DNA of 64,000 nucleotides from Jiangellales bacterium (GTDB lineage Bacteria > Actinomycetota > Actinomycetes > Jiangellales > Jiangellaceae). The stretch covers positions 339,381 through 403,380 of the forward strand of contig JAUJNY010000001.1 of the NCBI GenBank assembly GCA_030447955.1, read 5' to 3'. This document shows positions 17,139 through 26,474 of the stretch, piece by piece. The translations under genes were made by a program, and so were the position numbers. Numbering within the stretch: position 1 is the first letter of the stretch; the number at the start of each line of letters is the position of its first letter. The notes below the pieces were generated by a model. It did not search any database, had not been told where the DNA came from, and saw only the letters and a list, made by a program, of their open reading frames with translations.

Positions 17139-17938
17139 GACCCGGTCCCCACGTAGTGGCGGACGCCGGTGCGCCACGCCAGCGCTGCGACGCCGCACGT
17201 CAGGAAGGCAACCAGCGGTGTGCACCACGGCACCCACGACGCGAACCCCGAGCTCTCGGCGCGACCCAGTAGCCCGAGCGTCGGCACGTACGCGACAAAG
17301 GCCGTCGGCACCACGAAGGTGAAGAAGCTACGTACGGCGACCGCGAACACGTCGAAGGGCCAGGAGGAGAGGTAGTTGCCGCCGTAGGTGAAGGCGTTGG
17401 CGGCCTCCTGGCCCTCCACGAGCCAGAACGACACCGCCGCCGTCGCCACGAAGATCGCGCCGAACACCACCGCCCCCAGCAGCGGCGTCAGCACGGCCAG
17501 GAGCACCCGGGCCGGTGTCCACTGCACGTCCACGACGACCAGCGCGACGACGAGGATGACCAGGGCCTGCGCCAGCCGACCCACCCGGCGCAGTTGGAAC
17601 TCGCTGCTGGCCAGCTGGGCGAGCGCGGAGAGCGGCCGGAGCAGGAACACGTCGAAGGAGCCGTCACGCACGTGCCGGGAGACGTGCTCGACCTGCCCGA
17701 CCACCAGGTCGGCGAGCGAGAACCCGGTGGCCGCCAGCCCGAAGAGCAGCGCGACCTCCGCATAGCTGAAACCGCCGACCGCCTCCACCCGCGTGAAGAT
17801 CACGTAGACCTCGGCGAACTCGACGACGGTGAGGAAGACCTGACCGGCGACCTCGGCGGCGAAGGACGTGCGGTACGTCGCCTGGGCGGCGACCCGGGAG
17901 CGGACGATGGCCGCGTACGGCGTCAGCGCGCTAGCCAC
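17135..17938 (-). CDS. ABC-2 family permease (COG3694-like)
   Basis: A 267-residue membrane protein with six hydrophobic segments and the family landmarks YAAIVRSRVAAQATYRTSF near the start, VRDGSFDVFLLRPLSAL in the middle and WPFDVFAVAVRSFFTFVVP toward the end. These match the DUF990/ABC-2 permease group that works as a heterodimer with a second, related permease. GTG 17938 is the likely start; it overlaps the upstream permease gene by eight bases and the downstream ATPase gene by four. The open frame upstream to 18109 is a shadow. Confidence 0.8.
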   Translation of the reverse strand: MASALTPYAAIVRSRVAAQATYRTSFAAEVAGQVFLTVVEFAEVYVIFTRVEAVGGFSYAEVALLFGLAATGFSLADLVVGQVEHVSRHVRDGSFDVFLLRPLSALAQLASSEFQLRRVGRLAQALVILVVALVVVDVQWTPARVLLAVLTPLLGAVVFGAIFVATAAVSFWLVEGQEAANAFTYGGNYLSSWPFDVFAVAVRSFFTFVVPTAFVAYVPTLGLLGRAESSGFASWVPWCTPLVAFLTCGVAALAWRTGVRHYVGTGS

Positions 17939-18743
17939 CCTGGACCACCAGCCGACGAGTCGCCCGGGCCAGGACGATCCGGCCGAGGACGAGGACGAGC
18001 GCGGCCCAGCCGAGCTGGGAGGCGACCAGAGCCAGCGCATCGAGACCCGACAGCCGCTCGGTCGCCACGTCGACCGGGGCCTGCACGATCGCCGGGAACG
18101 GCGTGGCATAGGCGAGCACGCGCAGCCAGGTCGGGAACAGCGGTACGGGCACGATCATGCCCATGAGCAGGGTGGACGTGAGGACGTAGAACGTCACGAG
18201 CCCGCGGACGTCGAGCAGCCAGAACGCGCACAGGTTGACCAGCAGCCGGCACCCGAAGCTCACGACGACGGCCAGCACCGTGCTGACCACGAACAGCGGC
18301 AGGGTCCACACCGACCCCGGAACCCGCAGCCCGAAGAACAGCGCACCCACGGCCAGCGGCACCACGAACCGCACGCCGGTCGCGTACGCCGCCCGCCCGA
18401 GGTCCTGCAACAGCCAGGCCACCTGCAGGTCCAGCGGCCGGGCGAGGTCGATCGCGATGTCGCCGCTGCGGACCCGCTCGGCGACCTCGGTCCAGCCGAA
18501 CACGTGCACGACGCCGATCAGTCCCTGGGAGAGCCAGGTGTAGGTGGACAGCTCCAGCCGGTCGTACCCCGCGACGCTGCCGCCTGCCGCCGCCGCGACG
18601 CCGAGCAGCACCGACACCTTGACCACGCCGAACACGGTGTTGGTGAAGGCCCCGGCCAGCGCCGCCTGCCGGTAGGTCGCCCAGCGCCGGAAGCCGGCGG
18701 CGACCAAGGCGGCCGCGGTGCGCGGCGGCGGCAGCAGGCGCAC
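17931..18743 (-). CDS. ABC-2 family permease (COG4587-like)
   Basis: Second permease of the exporter, 270 residues with about six membrane segments. RWATYRQAALAGAFTNTVFG near the N-terminus and RSGDIAIDLARPLDLQVAWL in the middle are typical of this family, the latter equivalent to the VRDGSFDVFLLRPL motif of its partner. It is the first gene of the three-gene exporter set on the minus strand and lies 27 bases after mutY, so it may be read through from the radA-disA-mutY transcript. Confidence 0.8.
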   Translation of the reverse strand: MRLLPPPRTAAALVAAGFRRWATYRQAALAGAFTNTVFGVVKVSVLLGVAAAAGGSVAGYDRLELSTYTWLSQGLIGVVHVFGWTEVAERVRSGDIAIDLARPLDLQVAWLLQDLGRAAYATGVRFVVPLAVGALFFGLRVPGSVWTLPLFVVSTVLAVVVSFGCRLLVNLCAFWLLDVRGLVTFYVLTSTLLMGMIVPVPLFPTWLRVLAYATPFPAIVQAPVDVATERLSGLDALALVASQLGWAALVLVLGRIVLARATRRLVVQGG

Positions 18744-18770
18744 GAGAGCAGGAGGGTAGTCGCCGGCGGG

Positions 18771-19664
18771 TCAGCGTCGCGCTGCGCCGTCGACGCCCGG
18801 CAGCCGGTAGCGCTCACCGGCCAACGGCTCGACCAGCCCGTCGACGACCAGGCTCTCCAGCGCCCGAGTCCGCTGCATCGGTTCGGGCCAGGCGTCCTCG
18901 AGCGCCTCGCGTGGTACGGCCTCCGGTGCTGCCCGCAACACAGCCAGCAGCCGCCCGCGCGCCTGCCGGTCGGTGCCCGCCCAGCGCTGCCCGGGGCGCG
19001 GCGGGCCGGCGGAGGGCGGCCGCCCCGCGCCGTGCCACGCGCACGACCCAGCCAGCGGGCAGTGCGCGCAGCGCGGAGCGCGTGCGGTACAGACCAGGGC
19101 ACCCAGCTCCATGACCGCGACCGACCACCGTGGAGCGCTGCCGCCGTCGGGGAGCAGCGTGTCCGCCAGCCGCGAATCGCTGACCGTCGGCGCGGTGGGC
19201 GGCAGCGCCTGGCCCTGAACCGCCCGGGCGAGCACCCGTCGTACGTTGGTGTCGAGGACGGCGACCCGCTCGCCGAAGGCGAACGCCGCGACGGCCGCCG
19301 CGGTGTACGCGCCCACTCCTGGCAGCCGCCGCAGCAGCTCCGGCGTCTCTGGCACTCGCCCACCGTGGTGCTGCTCAATCGTGGTGGCCGCCGCGTGCAG
19401 CCGGAGCGCGCGGCGCGGGTAGCCGAGCCGGCCCCACGCCCGTACGGCTTCGCCGGGGGCCTCGTCGGCGAGTGCGGTCGGGCTCGGCCAGCGGGCCAGC
19501 CACCGCGCCCAGACGGGCAGCACCCGGGAGACCGGTGTCTGCTGCAGCATGACCTCGCTGACCAGCACGCCCCACGGGGTCACCCCGGCGCGCCGCCACG
19601 GCAGGTTGCGCGCGTGCACGGCGTACCAGTCAAGGACCGGCGCGTGCAGCGGGGAGGGCGGCAT
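18771..19664 (-). CDS. mutY: A/G-specific adenine DNA glycosylase
   Basis: Removes adenine mispaired with 8-oxoguanine in base excision repair. The 297-residue protein has catalytic Glu37 in SEVMLQQT, helix-hairpin-helix LPGVGAYTA at 114-122, catalytic Asp138 in VLDTNVRR, and a [4Fe-4S] cluster motif C-X6-C-X2-C-X5-C at Cys192, 199, 202 and 208. The C-terminal MutT-like domain of longer MutY proteins is lacking; only about 85 residues follow the cluster, as in actinobacterial short forms. It starts 16 bases after disA stops, so DNA-damage sensing and repair genes are in one transcript. Confidence 0.93.
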   Translation of the reverse strand: MPPSPLHAPVLDWYAVHARNLPWRRAGVTPWGVLVSEVMLQQTPVSRVLPVWARWLARWPSPTALADEAPGEAVRAWGRLGYPRRALRLHAAATTIEQHHGGRVPETPELLRRLPGVGAYTAAAVAAFAFGERVAVLDTNVRRVLARAVQGQALPPTAPTVSDSRLADTLLPDGGSAPRWSVAVMELGALVCTARAPRCAHCPLAGSCAWHGAGRPPSAGPPRPGQRWAGTDRQARGRLLAVLRAAPEAVPREALEDAWPEPMQRTRALESLVVDGLVEPLAGERYRLPGVDGAARR

Positions 19665-19680
19665 GACGGGCGCCGCCGGT

Positions 19681-20775
19681 TCAGACGTAGCGCTCGAGGA
19701 TGCTGGACTCGGCCAGCCGCGACAGCCCCTCGCGGACCATGCGCGCGCGACTCTCGCCCACCCCGTCGACCGCCTGCAGGTCGTCGATGCCGGCAGCGAG
19801 GAGCTTCTGCAGGCTGCCGAAGTGGTCGACGAGCCGATCGCTCACCAGCCCGGGAAGCCGCTGCACCCGGGAGAGCAGCCGATGACCGCGCGGGCTCACC
19901 GCGACGTCCAGGGCGTCCACGCCGGCGGCGTAGCCGAGCGCGCGGGCGACGGTCGGCAGGTCGAGCAGCTCTGCGGCGGACAGCTCGTCCAGCTCGGCGA
20001 GCACATCCGCGACGGTACGGACCCGGCGGCCCACCGGCGCGGGGAGGTAGTCGCGGGCGACCAGCTCCCGGTCAGCCTCGACGCCGGAGACGAGCTCCTC
20101 CAACTGCAGGGAGAGCAACCGGCCGTCGATGCCGAGCTCGACGACGTAGGCGTCGATCTCGGCGGCGATGCGGCGCACCATCTCCAGCCGCTGCACGACC
20201 GCGGCGACGTCGCGAACGGTGACGAGGTCCTCGATCTCCAGGGCGGAGAGCGTGCCGGACACCTCGTCCAGGCGCATCTTGTAGCGCTCCAGCGTGGCGA
20301 GCGCCTGGTTGGCCCGGGAGAGAATGGCGCTGGACGCCTCGAGGACGTAGCGCAGCCCGTCGACGTAGATGGCCACGATGTGCATGGACTGGCTGACCGA
20401 GATGACGGGGTAGCCGGTCTGCTTGGCGGTGCGCTCGGCCGTGCGGTGGCGGGTGCCCGACTCCTCGGTGGGGATAGCGGCGTCGGGCACCAGCTGGCTG
20501 GCCACCCGGATGATGCGGGTGCAGTCGCGGTCGACGATGATCGCCCCGTCCATCTTGGCCAGCTCGCGCAGGGCGGTCGGGTTGAAGTCGACGTCGAGGG
20601 TGAAACCGCCCGTGCAGATGGACTCGACGACGCGGTCGTGGCCGAGCACGATGAGTGCACCGGTGCGCCCGCTGAGGATGCGTTCCAGCCCGTCGCGCAG
20701 CGGCGTTCCCGGCGCCACAAAGGACAGCGTCTGGCGCAGGCTCGCTCCGGGACCCGCCCGGTCGCTCGCTGCCAC
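19681..20775 (-). CDS. disA: DNA integrity scanning diadenylate cyclase DisA
   Basis: Makes cyclic di-AMP from two ATP while scanning DNA. The 364-residue protein has the DAC domain with DGA at 76-78 and RHR at 109-111, the catalytic pair of motifs, a helical linker (about 150-290), and a C-terminal helix-hairpin-helix DNA-binding domain ending with [20 protein letters not shown] 20775 is preferred because AGAGGGG lies five bases before it and the length then matches other DisA proteins. It follows radA by 123 bases and precedes mutY by 16. RadA is known to restrain DisA activity in other bacteria, so the adjacency is functional. Confidence 0.95.
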   Translation of the reverse strand: MAASDRAGPGASLRQTLSFVAPGTPLRDGLERILSGRTGALIVLGHDRVVESICTGGFTLDVDFNPTALRELAKMDGAIIVDRDCTRIIRVASQLVPDAAIPTEESGTRHRTAERTAKQTGYPVISVSQSMHIVAIYVDGLRYVLEASSAILSRANQALATLERYKMRLDEVSGTLSALEIEDLVTVRDVAAVVQRLEMVRRIAAEIDAYVVELGIDGRLLSLQLEELVSGVEADRELVARDYLPAPVGRRVRTVADVLAELDELSAAELLDLPTVARALGYAAGVDALDVAVSPRGHRLLSRVQRLPGLVSDRLVDHFGSLQKLLAAGIDDLQAVDGVGESRARMVREGLSRLAESSILERYV

Positions 20776-20898
20776 GAAAGCCCCTCTGCCGTCCGGCGGC
20801 AGTCCTGTGGTCCTGCGGCAGTGCCCGGTCGTGCCGCTGCGACTCACATCCGGCCGCCCGCGGCAAGTGTAGAGCCGTACCGGCCCTGCGGGTGCCGT

Positions 20899-22269
20899 TC
20901 AGCGCAGCGTCAGCAGCCGCAGCGCCGAGCGGATGTCTCCCACCTCCTTGACCCGCACCAGGGGAGTGGAGCTCGCGGGTGCGTCGGCGGCTCCGGGTGG
21001 GACGAGCACGCAGCGTGCCCCGAGCCGGGCCGCCTCGGCGATGCGTCGCTGCACCCCGGGCACGCTGCGTACCTCACCGGCGAGGCCGACCTCGCCGACC
21101 GCTGCCATCCCCGCTGGCATCGGCAGGTCCAGCTGGGAGCTGGCCACCGCGAGCGCGACTGCCAGGTCGGTTGCCGGCTCGGTGAGCCGCATGCCACCGA
21201 CGCTCGCGCTGTAGACCTCGCAGGAGGACAGTCGTACACCGCCGCGGCGCTCAAGCACCGCAAGCACCATTGCCACCCGCGCCGGGTCGAGTCCGCTGGT
21301 GGCCCGCCGCGGTGCGGGCGTGGCCGAGGGAGTGACCAAGGCCTGCACCTCGGCGAGGAGCGGGCGCCGGCCCTCGACGGTCACGGTGAGGCAGCTGCCG
21401 GGGACCGGCTCCGCGTGACGTGAGACAAAGAGCCCGGTGGGATCGGCGAGGGAGACGATGCCGGCGTCGGAGAGGTCGAAGCAGCCGACCTCATCGGCCG
21501 GACCGAAGCGGTTCTTGACGCTGCGGACCAGACGCAGCCGCGAGTGCCGGTCGCCCTCGAAGTGCAGCACCACGTCGACGAGGTGTTCGAGGGTGCGCGG
21601 ACCCGCGATCGAGCCGTCTTTGGTTACGTGACCCACGAGCACGACAGCGACGCCGCGGTGCTTGGCGACCCGGGAGAGCGCCGCGGCGACCTCGCGCACC
21701 TGAGCCACGCCGCCGGCGCTCCCGTCCACCTCCCCACTGGCGACTGCTTGCACGGAGTCGAGGACGAGCAGCGATGGCTGGACCGCCTCCACGTGTCCGA
21801 GCACCGCGGCCAGGTCGGTCTCGGCGGCGAGATACAGCGCGTTTGCGAGCGCCCCCGTGCGCTCGGCACGCAGGCGCACCTGGGCTGCGGACTCCTCGCC
21901 CGAGACGTAGAGACTGCGGCCCTCGCCGAGCGCCCAGCGGAACGCCGCCTGGAGGAGCAACGTCGACTTGCCCACGCCTGGCTCACCAGCGAGCAGCACC
22001 ACACCACCGGCCACCAGGCCCCCGCCAAGCACCCGGTCGAGCTCGGCGACTCCGGTGGGACGGAGCAGGGCGGTGGTTGCGTCGACCTCGCGGATCGGCA
22101 CCGCCGCCGTGCCGACCGGCCCGGGCCTCGTCGAGCCGACCGGTGTCGCGCTCGCCTCGACCGAGCCCCACGCCTGGCACTCCGCGCAGCGGCCGACCCA
22201 CTTGGTGGCGCTCCAGCCGCACTCAGCGCAGCGGTAGGCCGGTGTGGATCGCAGCTGTGCCTTCGCCAT
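20899..22269 (-). CDS. radA: DNA repair protein RadA
   Basis: Branch-migration ATPase of homologous recombination. The 456-residue protein starts with a four-cysteine zinc finger (Cys14, 17, 28, 31), then Walker A GEPGVGKST at 95-103, the RadA-specific KNRFG at 252-256, and a C-terminal Lon-protease-like domain with the MPAGMAAVGEVGLAGEVRSV stretch. ATG 22269 gives the family start MAKAQL. The end of the upstream methyltransferase gene overlaps its first 47 bases. Downstream is disA. Confidence 0.95.
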   Translation of the reverse strand: MAKAQLRSTPAYRCAECGWSATKWVGRCAECQAWGSVEASATPVGSTRPGPVGTAAVPIREVDATTALLRPTGVAELDRVLGGGLVAGGVVLLAGEPGVGKSTLLLQAAFRWALGEGRSLYVSGEESAAQVRLRAERTGALANALYLAAETDLAAVLGHVEAVQPSLLVLDSVQAVASGEVDGSAGGVAQVREVAAALSRVAKHRGVAVVLVGHVTKDGSIAGPRTLEHLVDVVLHFEGDRHSRLRLVRSVKNRFGPADEVGCFDLSDAGIVSLADPTGLFVSRHAEPVPGSCLTVTVEGRRPLLAEVQALVTPSATPAPRRATSGLDPARVAMVLAVLERRGGVRLSSCEVYSASVGGMRLTEPATDLAVALAVASSQLDLPMPAGMAAVGEVGLAGEVRSVPGVQRRIAEAARLGARCVLVPPGAADAPASSTPLVRVKEVGDIRSALRLLTLR

Positions 22270-23011
22270 GGACGCGGACGCTAGGCGGGGCCACCGACAA
22301 CCCGGCGCGCCACCACCACAGGTTGACCGCGTAGTCGACGTCGGTCCCGACATGTTCGGCCAGGACGGCGTCGGCGACGTCCGGCGGCAGTTCGATGCGT
22401 ACGACGGCCTTGAGGTCGGCGCGGCGCTCGAAGGACCACCGGATGTCCAGCGCCTCCCTGGTGAACCCCTGCCGCGCCCAGAACCGCTCCACCGCGACAG
22501 CGTCGTACGCGGGCTGCGCCCGGCGGAACCAGCGCCCGAAGGTGCTGCGTGTCGGGTCGTTGTCGATCACGACGAACGCACCACCGCGGCGCAGCACCCG
22601 GCGCACCTCCCGGATACCCGGCTCGCACCCAGGCCCGAAGAAGTACGCCCAGCGGGCCTGGACGAGGTCGACGCTGCGGTCGGCCACGGGCAGTGCCTGA
22701 GCGCTGCCTTGCCGCAGCTCGCAGTGGGGGAGCCCGGCAACCCGGCGCCCGGCCGCGGCCAGCAGTCCGGGATGCGGCTCCACCCCGACCACCGAGGCAG
22801 CGTCAACGGCGAGCCGCGGCAGGTGGAAGCCCGTCCCGCAGCCGACGTCGAGCACGTCGACGCCGGCCCAGTCCCGGACCCGGCGGATCGCCGCCTCGAT
22901 GACGCCGCCGGGGTCCACCGCCCGGTTCTCGAGCTCGTACGTGCGCGGATGCCACCAGATGTTCGGGCTGGGGTGCGCGCCCGCCGAGACGCCGGTCGGT
23001 ACCCCGGCCAC
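22223..23011 (-). CDS. SAM-dependent class I methyltransferase
   Basis: A 262-residue methyltransferase of the UbiE/type 11 class. Motif I is VLDVGCGTGFHLPRLA, motif II region SAQALPVADRSVDLVQARWA, and a post-motif GCEPGIREVRRVLRRGGAFV is typical of small-molecule methylases. The N-terminus NIWWHPRTYELENRAVDP resembles actinobacterial enzymes that start with a similar WHP sequence. GTG 23011 is a guess among several; the stop at 22223 falls 47 bases inside radA, which is an unusually long overlap. The substrate is unknown. It lies three bases after the Cys-cluster protein gene. Confidence 0.75.
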   Translation of the reverse strand: MAGVPTGVSAGAHPSPNIWWHPRTYELENRAVDPGGVIEAAIRRVRDWAGVDVLDVGCGTGFHLPRLAVDAASVVGVEPHPGLLAAAGRRVAGLPHCELRQGSAQALPVADRSVDLVQARWAYFFGPGCEPGIREVRRVLRRGGAFVVIDNDPTRSTFGRWFRRAQPAYDAVAVERFWARQGFTREALDIRWSFERRADLKAVVRIELPPDVADAVLAEHVGTDVDYAVNLWWWRAGLSVAPPSVRVHGEGTAAIHTGLPLR

Positions 23012-23013
23012 GG

Positions 23014-23820
23014 TCAGCCGGCGACGCGGCTGGCGCGCTCTCCTCCGAAGGTGCGCCGCCGTGACACCGGCAGGTCCGCGGGGTGCGGCGCGCTGCGCTG
23101 GCCCCTGCCCAGGTGGGCCTGGCAGTGCCGCACGAGCTCCGCGTACGCCGGCTCGCCGAGCAGCTCGGTCAGCTCCGGGGCGTAGGAGACGTACAGCGGA
23201 TCCCGTCCGGTGTGCGCCTCCGTGGCACCGGTGCAGTACCACTCGAAGTCGTGCCCCCCCGGACCCCAGCCGCGCCGGTCGTACTCGGCGATCGTCACCT
23301 CGACGTACTCGCTGCCGTCGGGCCGCTCGACGTTGCGGTAGGTCCGCCGAATCGGGAGCTGCCAGCACACGTCCGGCTTGGTCTCCAGCGGGTGCCGCCC
23401 GGTGCGCAGCGCGTACGCGTGCAGCGCGCAGCCGGTCCCGCCGGCGAAGCCCGGACGGTTGAGGAAGATGCACGCGCCGTCGACGATGCGCGTCTTGCGC
23501 GCCGACTCGCCGTCGGTGTCGGTCTCGTCCTCGACGACACCGCCCTTGCGGCCTTCCGCGCGCAGTTGCCAGTCCTGCGCGGTGAGCTCCTTGGCAAAGC
23601 GCCGCACCCGTTTTTCGTCGGCCTTCTCGGAGAAGTGGGCGCCCAGCGTGCAGCAGCCGTCGGTCGGCCGGTCGGCGTAGATGCCCGGACACCCGCGGCC
23701 GAAGATGCAGGCCCAGCGTGAGGTCAGCCAGGTCAGATCGGCGCGGACGACCTGATCCTCATCGCCGGGGTCGACGAACTCCACCCACGCGCGGGGGAAG
23801 TCGAGGTCAACCTCGGGCAC
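23014..23820 (-). CDS. Conserved cysteine-cluster protein (YkgJ/DUF3109-like)
   Basis: A 268-residue soluble protein with ordered cysteines: [11 protein letters not shown] and DGCCTLG near residues 36-60, GACIFLNR and GTGCALH near 115-135, then [14 protein letters not shown] and a lone Cys in [13 protein letters not shown]. The C-C pair followed by C..C and K-P-x-x-C-x-x-x-P is reminiscent of YkgJ-type and DUF3109 zinc/iron-chelating proteins. That relation is my reading, not a database hit. It is likely the first gene of the methyltransferase-radA-disA-mutY run and is divergent from the phosphatase gene at 23899. Confidence 0.6.
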   Translation of the reverse strand: MPEVDLDFPRAWVEFVDPGDEDQVVRADLTWLTSRWACIFGRGCPGIYADRPTDGCCTLGAHFSEKADEKRVRRFAKELTAQDWQLRAEGRKGGVVEDETDTDGESARKTRIVDGACIFLNRPGFAGGTGCALHAYALRTGRHPLETKPDVCWQLPIRRTYRNVERPDGSEYVEVTIAEYDRRGWGPGGHDFEWYCTGATEAHTGRDPLYVSYAPELTELLGEPAYAELVRHCQAHLGRGQRSAPHPADLPVSRRRTFGGERASRVAG

Positions 23821-23898
23821 CGAGTCACCCTAGTCGCGGGCGCCGTCGCGCGGCCTTTGCCGGCGCAGTTGGTCGCCGAGGTCGGTAACGTCGCGCCC

Positions 23899-24849
23899 AT
23901 GCGGCTCGGCGTGCTGGACGTGGGCTCCAACACAGTCCATCTCCTCGTCGTCGACGCGCACCCCGGTGCCCGGCCGCTGCCGGCCTTCAAGCACAAGAAG
24001 GAGCTGCGGCTGGCCGAGCTGCTGGACGGCGGAGGGGCGATCAAGCGGTCCGGTGCCGACCGGCTCGCCGCGTTCGTCCGAGAGGCGCTGCAGGTTGCCG
24101 AGGACAAGGGCGTGGAGTCGGTGCTGGCGTTCGCCACCAGTGCGATCCGCGAGGCATCCAACGGCGACGAGGTGATCCGTCGGGTGCACGACCGCACCGG
24201 TGTCGACCTGCAGGTGCTGTCCGGCGATGAGGAGGCCAGGCTCACCTTTCTGGCGGTGCGCCGCTGGTACGGGTGGTCATCGGGCCGGCTGCGCTGTTTC
24301 GACATCGGCGGGGGTTCGCTGGAGATCGCGGGTGGCATCGACGAGGGCCCGGACGCGGCGATCTCGCTCCCGCTCGGTGCCGGCCGGCTCACCCGCGGGT
24401 GGTTCACCGCGGACCCGCCACCGGACAAGGAGGTCAGGGCGCTGCGCAAGTACGTCCGTGCCCAGGTCGCCACCTCGGTGGGCCAGGTGATGCGCGTCGG
24501 GTCGCCCGACCACGAGGTCGCCACCTCCAAGACGTTCCGCTCGCTCGCCCGGGTAACCGGGGCTGCCCCGTCGTCGGAGGGGCCGTACGTCAAGCGGGTG
24601 CTCTCCCACACCGGGCTGCAGGAGTGGCTGCCCAAGCTCGCCGCAGCGAGCGCCGCTGAGCGGGCTGCGCTGCCGGGGGTGTCCGAGGGACGGGCACCGC
24701 AGCTGCTCGCCGGGGCGATCGTCGCCGACGCCGCGATGGACCTGTACGAGGTGCCCGAGCTCGAGGTGTGCCCATGGGCACTGCGCGAAGGCGTCATCCT
24801 CCGGCGGTTGGATCTCCTCGGCGTGACCGGCTCAGGATTCAGCCTGTGA
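23899..24849 (+). CDS. Ppx/GppA family phosphatase
   Basis: A 316-residue exopolyphosphatase or guanosine pentaphosphate phosphatase of the ASKHA fold. Phosphate 1 motif [17 protein letters not shown] is at the N-terminus, [12 protein letters not shown] at about 110-121 and the phosphate 2 motif [10 protein letters not shown] at about 132-141. The C-terminal HD-like domain of long PPX enzymes is missing, as in other actinobacterial short Ppx. ATG 23899 is the conserved start; the frame extends upstream to 23857 without support. Matches Rv0496 by position: next to a TIM-barrel gene and upstream of the HTH-bS22 block. Probably involved in polyphosphate or (p)ppGpp turnover. Confidence 0.85.
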   Translation: MRLGVLDVGSNTVHLLVVDAHPGARPLPAFKHKKELRLAELLDGGGAIKRSGADRLAAFVREALQVAEDKGVESVLAFATSAIREASNGDEVIRRVHDRTGVDLQVLSGDEEARLTFLAVRRWYGWSSGRLRCFDIGGGSLEIAGGIDEGPDAAISLPLGAGRLTRGWFTADPPPDKEVRALRKYVRAQVATSVGQVMRVGSPDHEVATSKTFRSLARVTGAAPSSEGPYVKRVLSHTGLQEWLPKLAAASAAERAALPGVSEGRAPQLLAGAIVADAAMDLYEVPELEVCPWALREGVILRRLDLLGVTGSGFSL

Positions 24850-24918
24850 CCTAGTCGTACCTGTGGCCCGGGCGGCGCACAAGCCGGCGGCGAGGCCGCG
24901 CGTACGTACGCTGGGGTC

Positions 24919-25821
24919 GTGGGTGTCCCTGCCGGCGGACCGGTCGAGCCGGTACGGGCTCCGCCACGGCCGGTGTCGCTGTCCAGCTCGTCGGTCTACC
25001 CCGAGTCCACCACGCTCGCCTTCGAGCTGGCCGCCAGCCTCGGCTACGACGGCGTCGAGGTCATGGTCTGGACCGACCCGGTCAGCCAGGACGTCGACGC
25101 CCTCGCCCGGCTCTCCGACCGGCATGGCGTGCCGGTCACCGCCGTGCACTCGCCCTGCCTGTTCTTCACCCAGCGGGTCTGGTCGCCGGACCCGTGGGAG
25201 CGCCTGGAGCGCTCGGTACTCGCGGCCCGCCGGCTGGGCGCCTCGGTCGTCGTCGTCCACCCACCGTTTCGCTGGCAGCGCGACTACGCGCGCGGCTTCG
25301 TGGCGGGCGTTCGCCGCCTCCGCGAGGAGCACCCGGTCGCCGTCGCGGTCGAGAACATGTACCCCTGGCGTGCCGGTGGGCGGGAGGTCCTCGCATACGC
25401 CCCGGACTGGGACCCGACCGACGGCGACTACGCGCAGGTGACCTTGGACCTGTCCCACGCCGCGGTCGCCGGAGCCGACGCGCTGGCGATGGCCACCACG
25501 CTCGGCGACCGGCTCACCCATCTCCACCTGGCTGACGGGACGGGTGCGCCACGCGACGAGCACCTGGTGCCCGGCCGGGGGGGCCAGCCCTGCGCGGCGG
25601 TGCTTACCCGGCTGGCCCGCAGCGGGTGGAGCGGCAACGTCGTGCTCGAGGTCAACACGCGGCGGGCCGTGGACCGCGACGAGCGGGAGGCCGACCTCCG
25701 TGAGTCGCTGGCCTTCGCCCGTACGCACCTGGCCGCAGCGAGCTGGAGCAAGCTCGGCCTGGCGTACGCAGTGGCTCCCGACGGCACGGTCGAGCCGGTT
25801 GTCCAGGACGGCGCTGCGTGA
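24919..25821 (+). CDS. Sugar phosphate isomerase/epimerase-like TIM barrel
   Basis: A 300-residue AP-endonuclease-2-like TIM-barrel protein. Metal-ligand signature regions are visible: [52 protein letters not shown] and VVLEVNT. This pattern of His, Glu and Asp at strand ends marks the xylose isomerase-like superfamily; the substrate is not predictable. It corresponds to Rv0498 by gene order, from memory. Its stop overlaps the TetR start by four bases (GTGA). N-terminal residues 1-18 are Pro-rich and the true start may be slightly later. Confidence 0.75.
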   Translation: MGVPAGGPVEPVRAPPRPVSLSSSSVYPESTTLAFELAASLGYDGVEVMVWTDPVSQDVDALARLSDRHGVPVTAVHSPCLFFTQRVWSPDPWERLERSVLAARRLGASVVVVHPPFRWQRDYARGFVAGVRRLREEHPVAVAVENMYPWRAGGREVLAYAPDWDPTDGDYAQVTLDLSHAAVAGADALAMATTLGDRLTHLHLADGTGAPRDEHLVPGRGGQPCAAVLTRLARSGWSGNVVLEVNTRRAVDRDEREADLRESLAFARTHLAAASWSKLGLAYAVAPDGTVEPVVQDGAA

Positions 25822-26441
25822 GCAGCCAGCCGCTGCGCTCCCGGCGGGGCCGGCCCCCCGGTCGTCGTCCCGGCGCCCCTGACACCCGCGGTGAGATCCT
25901 CGCCGCCGCCCGGGCACAGTTCGCGGCGCACGGGTACGACGGGGCAACGATCCGGGGCATCGCCACCGCCGCAGGTGTCGACCCGGCGCTGGTTCACCAC
26001 TACTTCGGTACCAAGGAGCGGGTCTTCGTCGCCGCGATGGAGCTGCCGTTCGTCCCCGCCGACGTCACCGGTGCCGTCATCGCCGGCGACCAGGGCGGCA
26101 TGGGGGAGCGGCTGGCCCGCCTCTTCGTCTCCGTGTGGGGCAACCCGGTGACGCGCGCGCCGTTCCTGGCCCTCATCCGCTCAGCGCTCGGCCACGAGAT
26201 GGCCGCCACGATGCTGCGGCAGTTCGTCCGCGGGGCCCTGCTCTCCCCGCTCGCCAGCGTGCTGACCGCGCCCGACCGCGAGCTGCGCATCGAGCTGTGC
26301 GCCTCGCAGCTGATCGGGCTGGGGCTGGCCCGCTACGTGATCCGCATCGAGCCGCTCGCGTCGGCGAGTGACGAGGAGGTCATCGCGCTGGTCGCACCGA
26401 CCTTGCAGCGCTACCTGACCGCGCACCTGCCGGGTCCTTGA
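25818..26441 (+). CDS. TetR-family transcriptional regulator
   Basis: A 207-residue repressor. The N-terminal helix-turn-helix is clear: [20 protein letters not shown], then [20 protein letters not shown]. The C-terminal ligand domain is all-helical and resembles the TetR_C_17-type family ([18 protein letters not shown]). Basic Arg/Pro-rich residues 1-22 precede the domain. It is coupled to the TIM-barrel gene and is followed 33 bases later by an ABC exporter pair, the likely target. The effector is unknown. Confidence 0.87.
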   Translation: MSSQPLRSRRGRPPGRRPGAPDTRGEILAAARAQFAAHGYDGATIRGIATAAGVDPALVHHYFGTKERVFVAAMELPFVPADVTGAVIAGDQGGMGERLARLFVSVWGNPVTRAPFLALIRSALGHEMAATMLRQFVRGALLSPLASVLTAPDRELRIELCASQLIGLGLARYVIRIEPLASASDEEVIALVAPTLQRYLTAHLPGP

Positions 26442-26474
26442 CGCGCGGAGCACGACGAAGCCACTATTCAACGC

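Noticed and set aside
17868-20222. Plus-strand open frame of 784 codons opposite the ABC-2 permeases, mutY and disA
   Set aside because: Rich in Arg, Gly, Gln and His without domains; the minus strand carries clear permease, MutY and DisA motifs. It is a high-GC antisense shadow.
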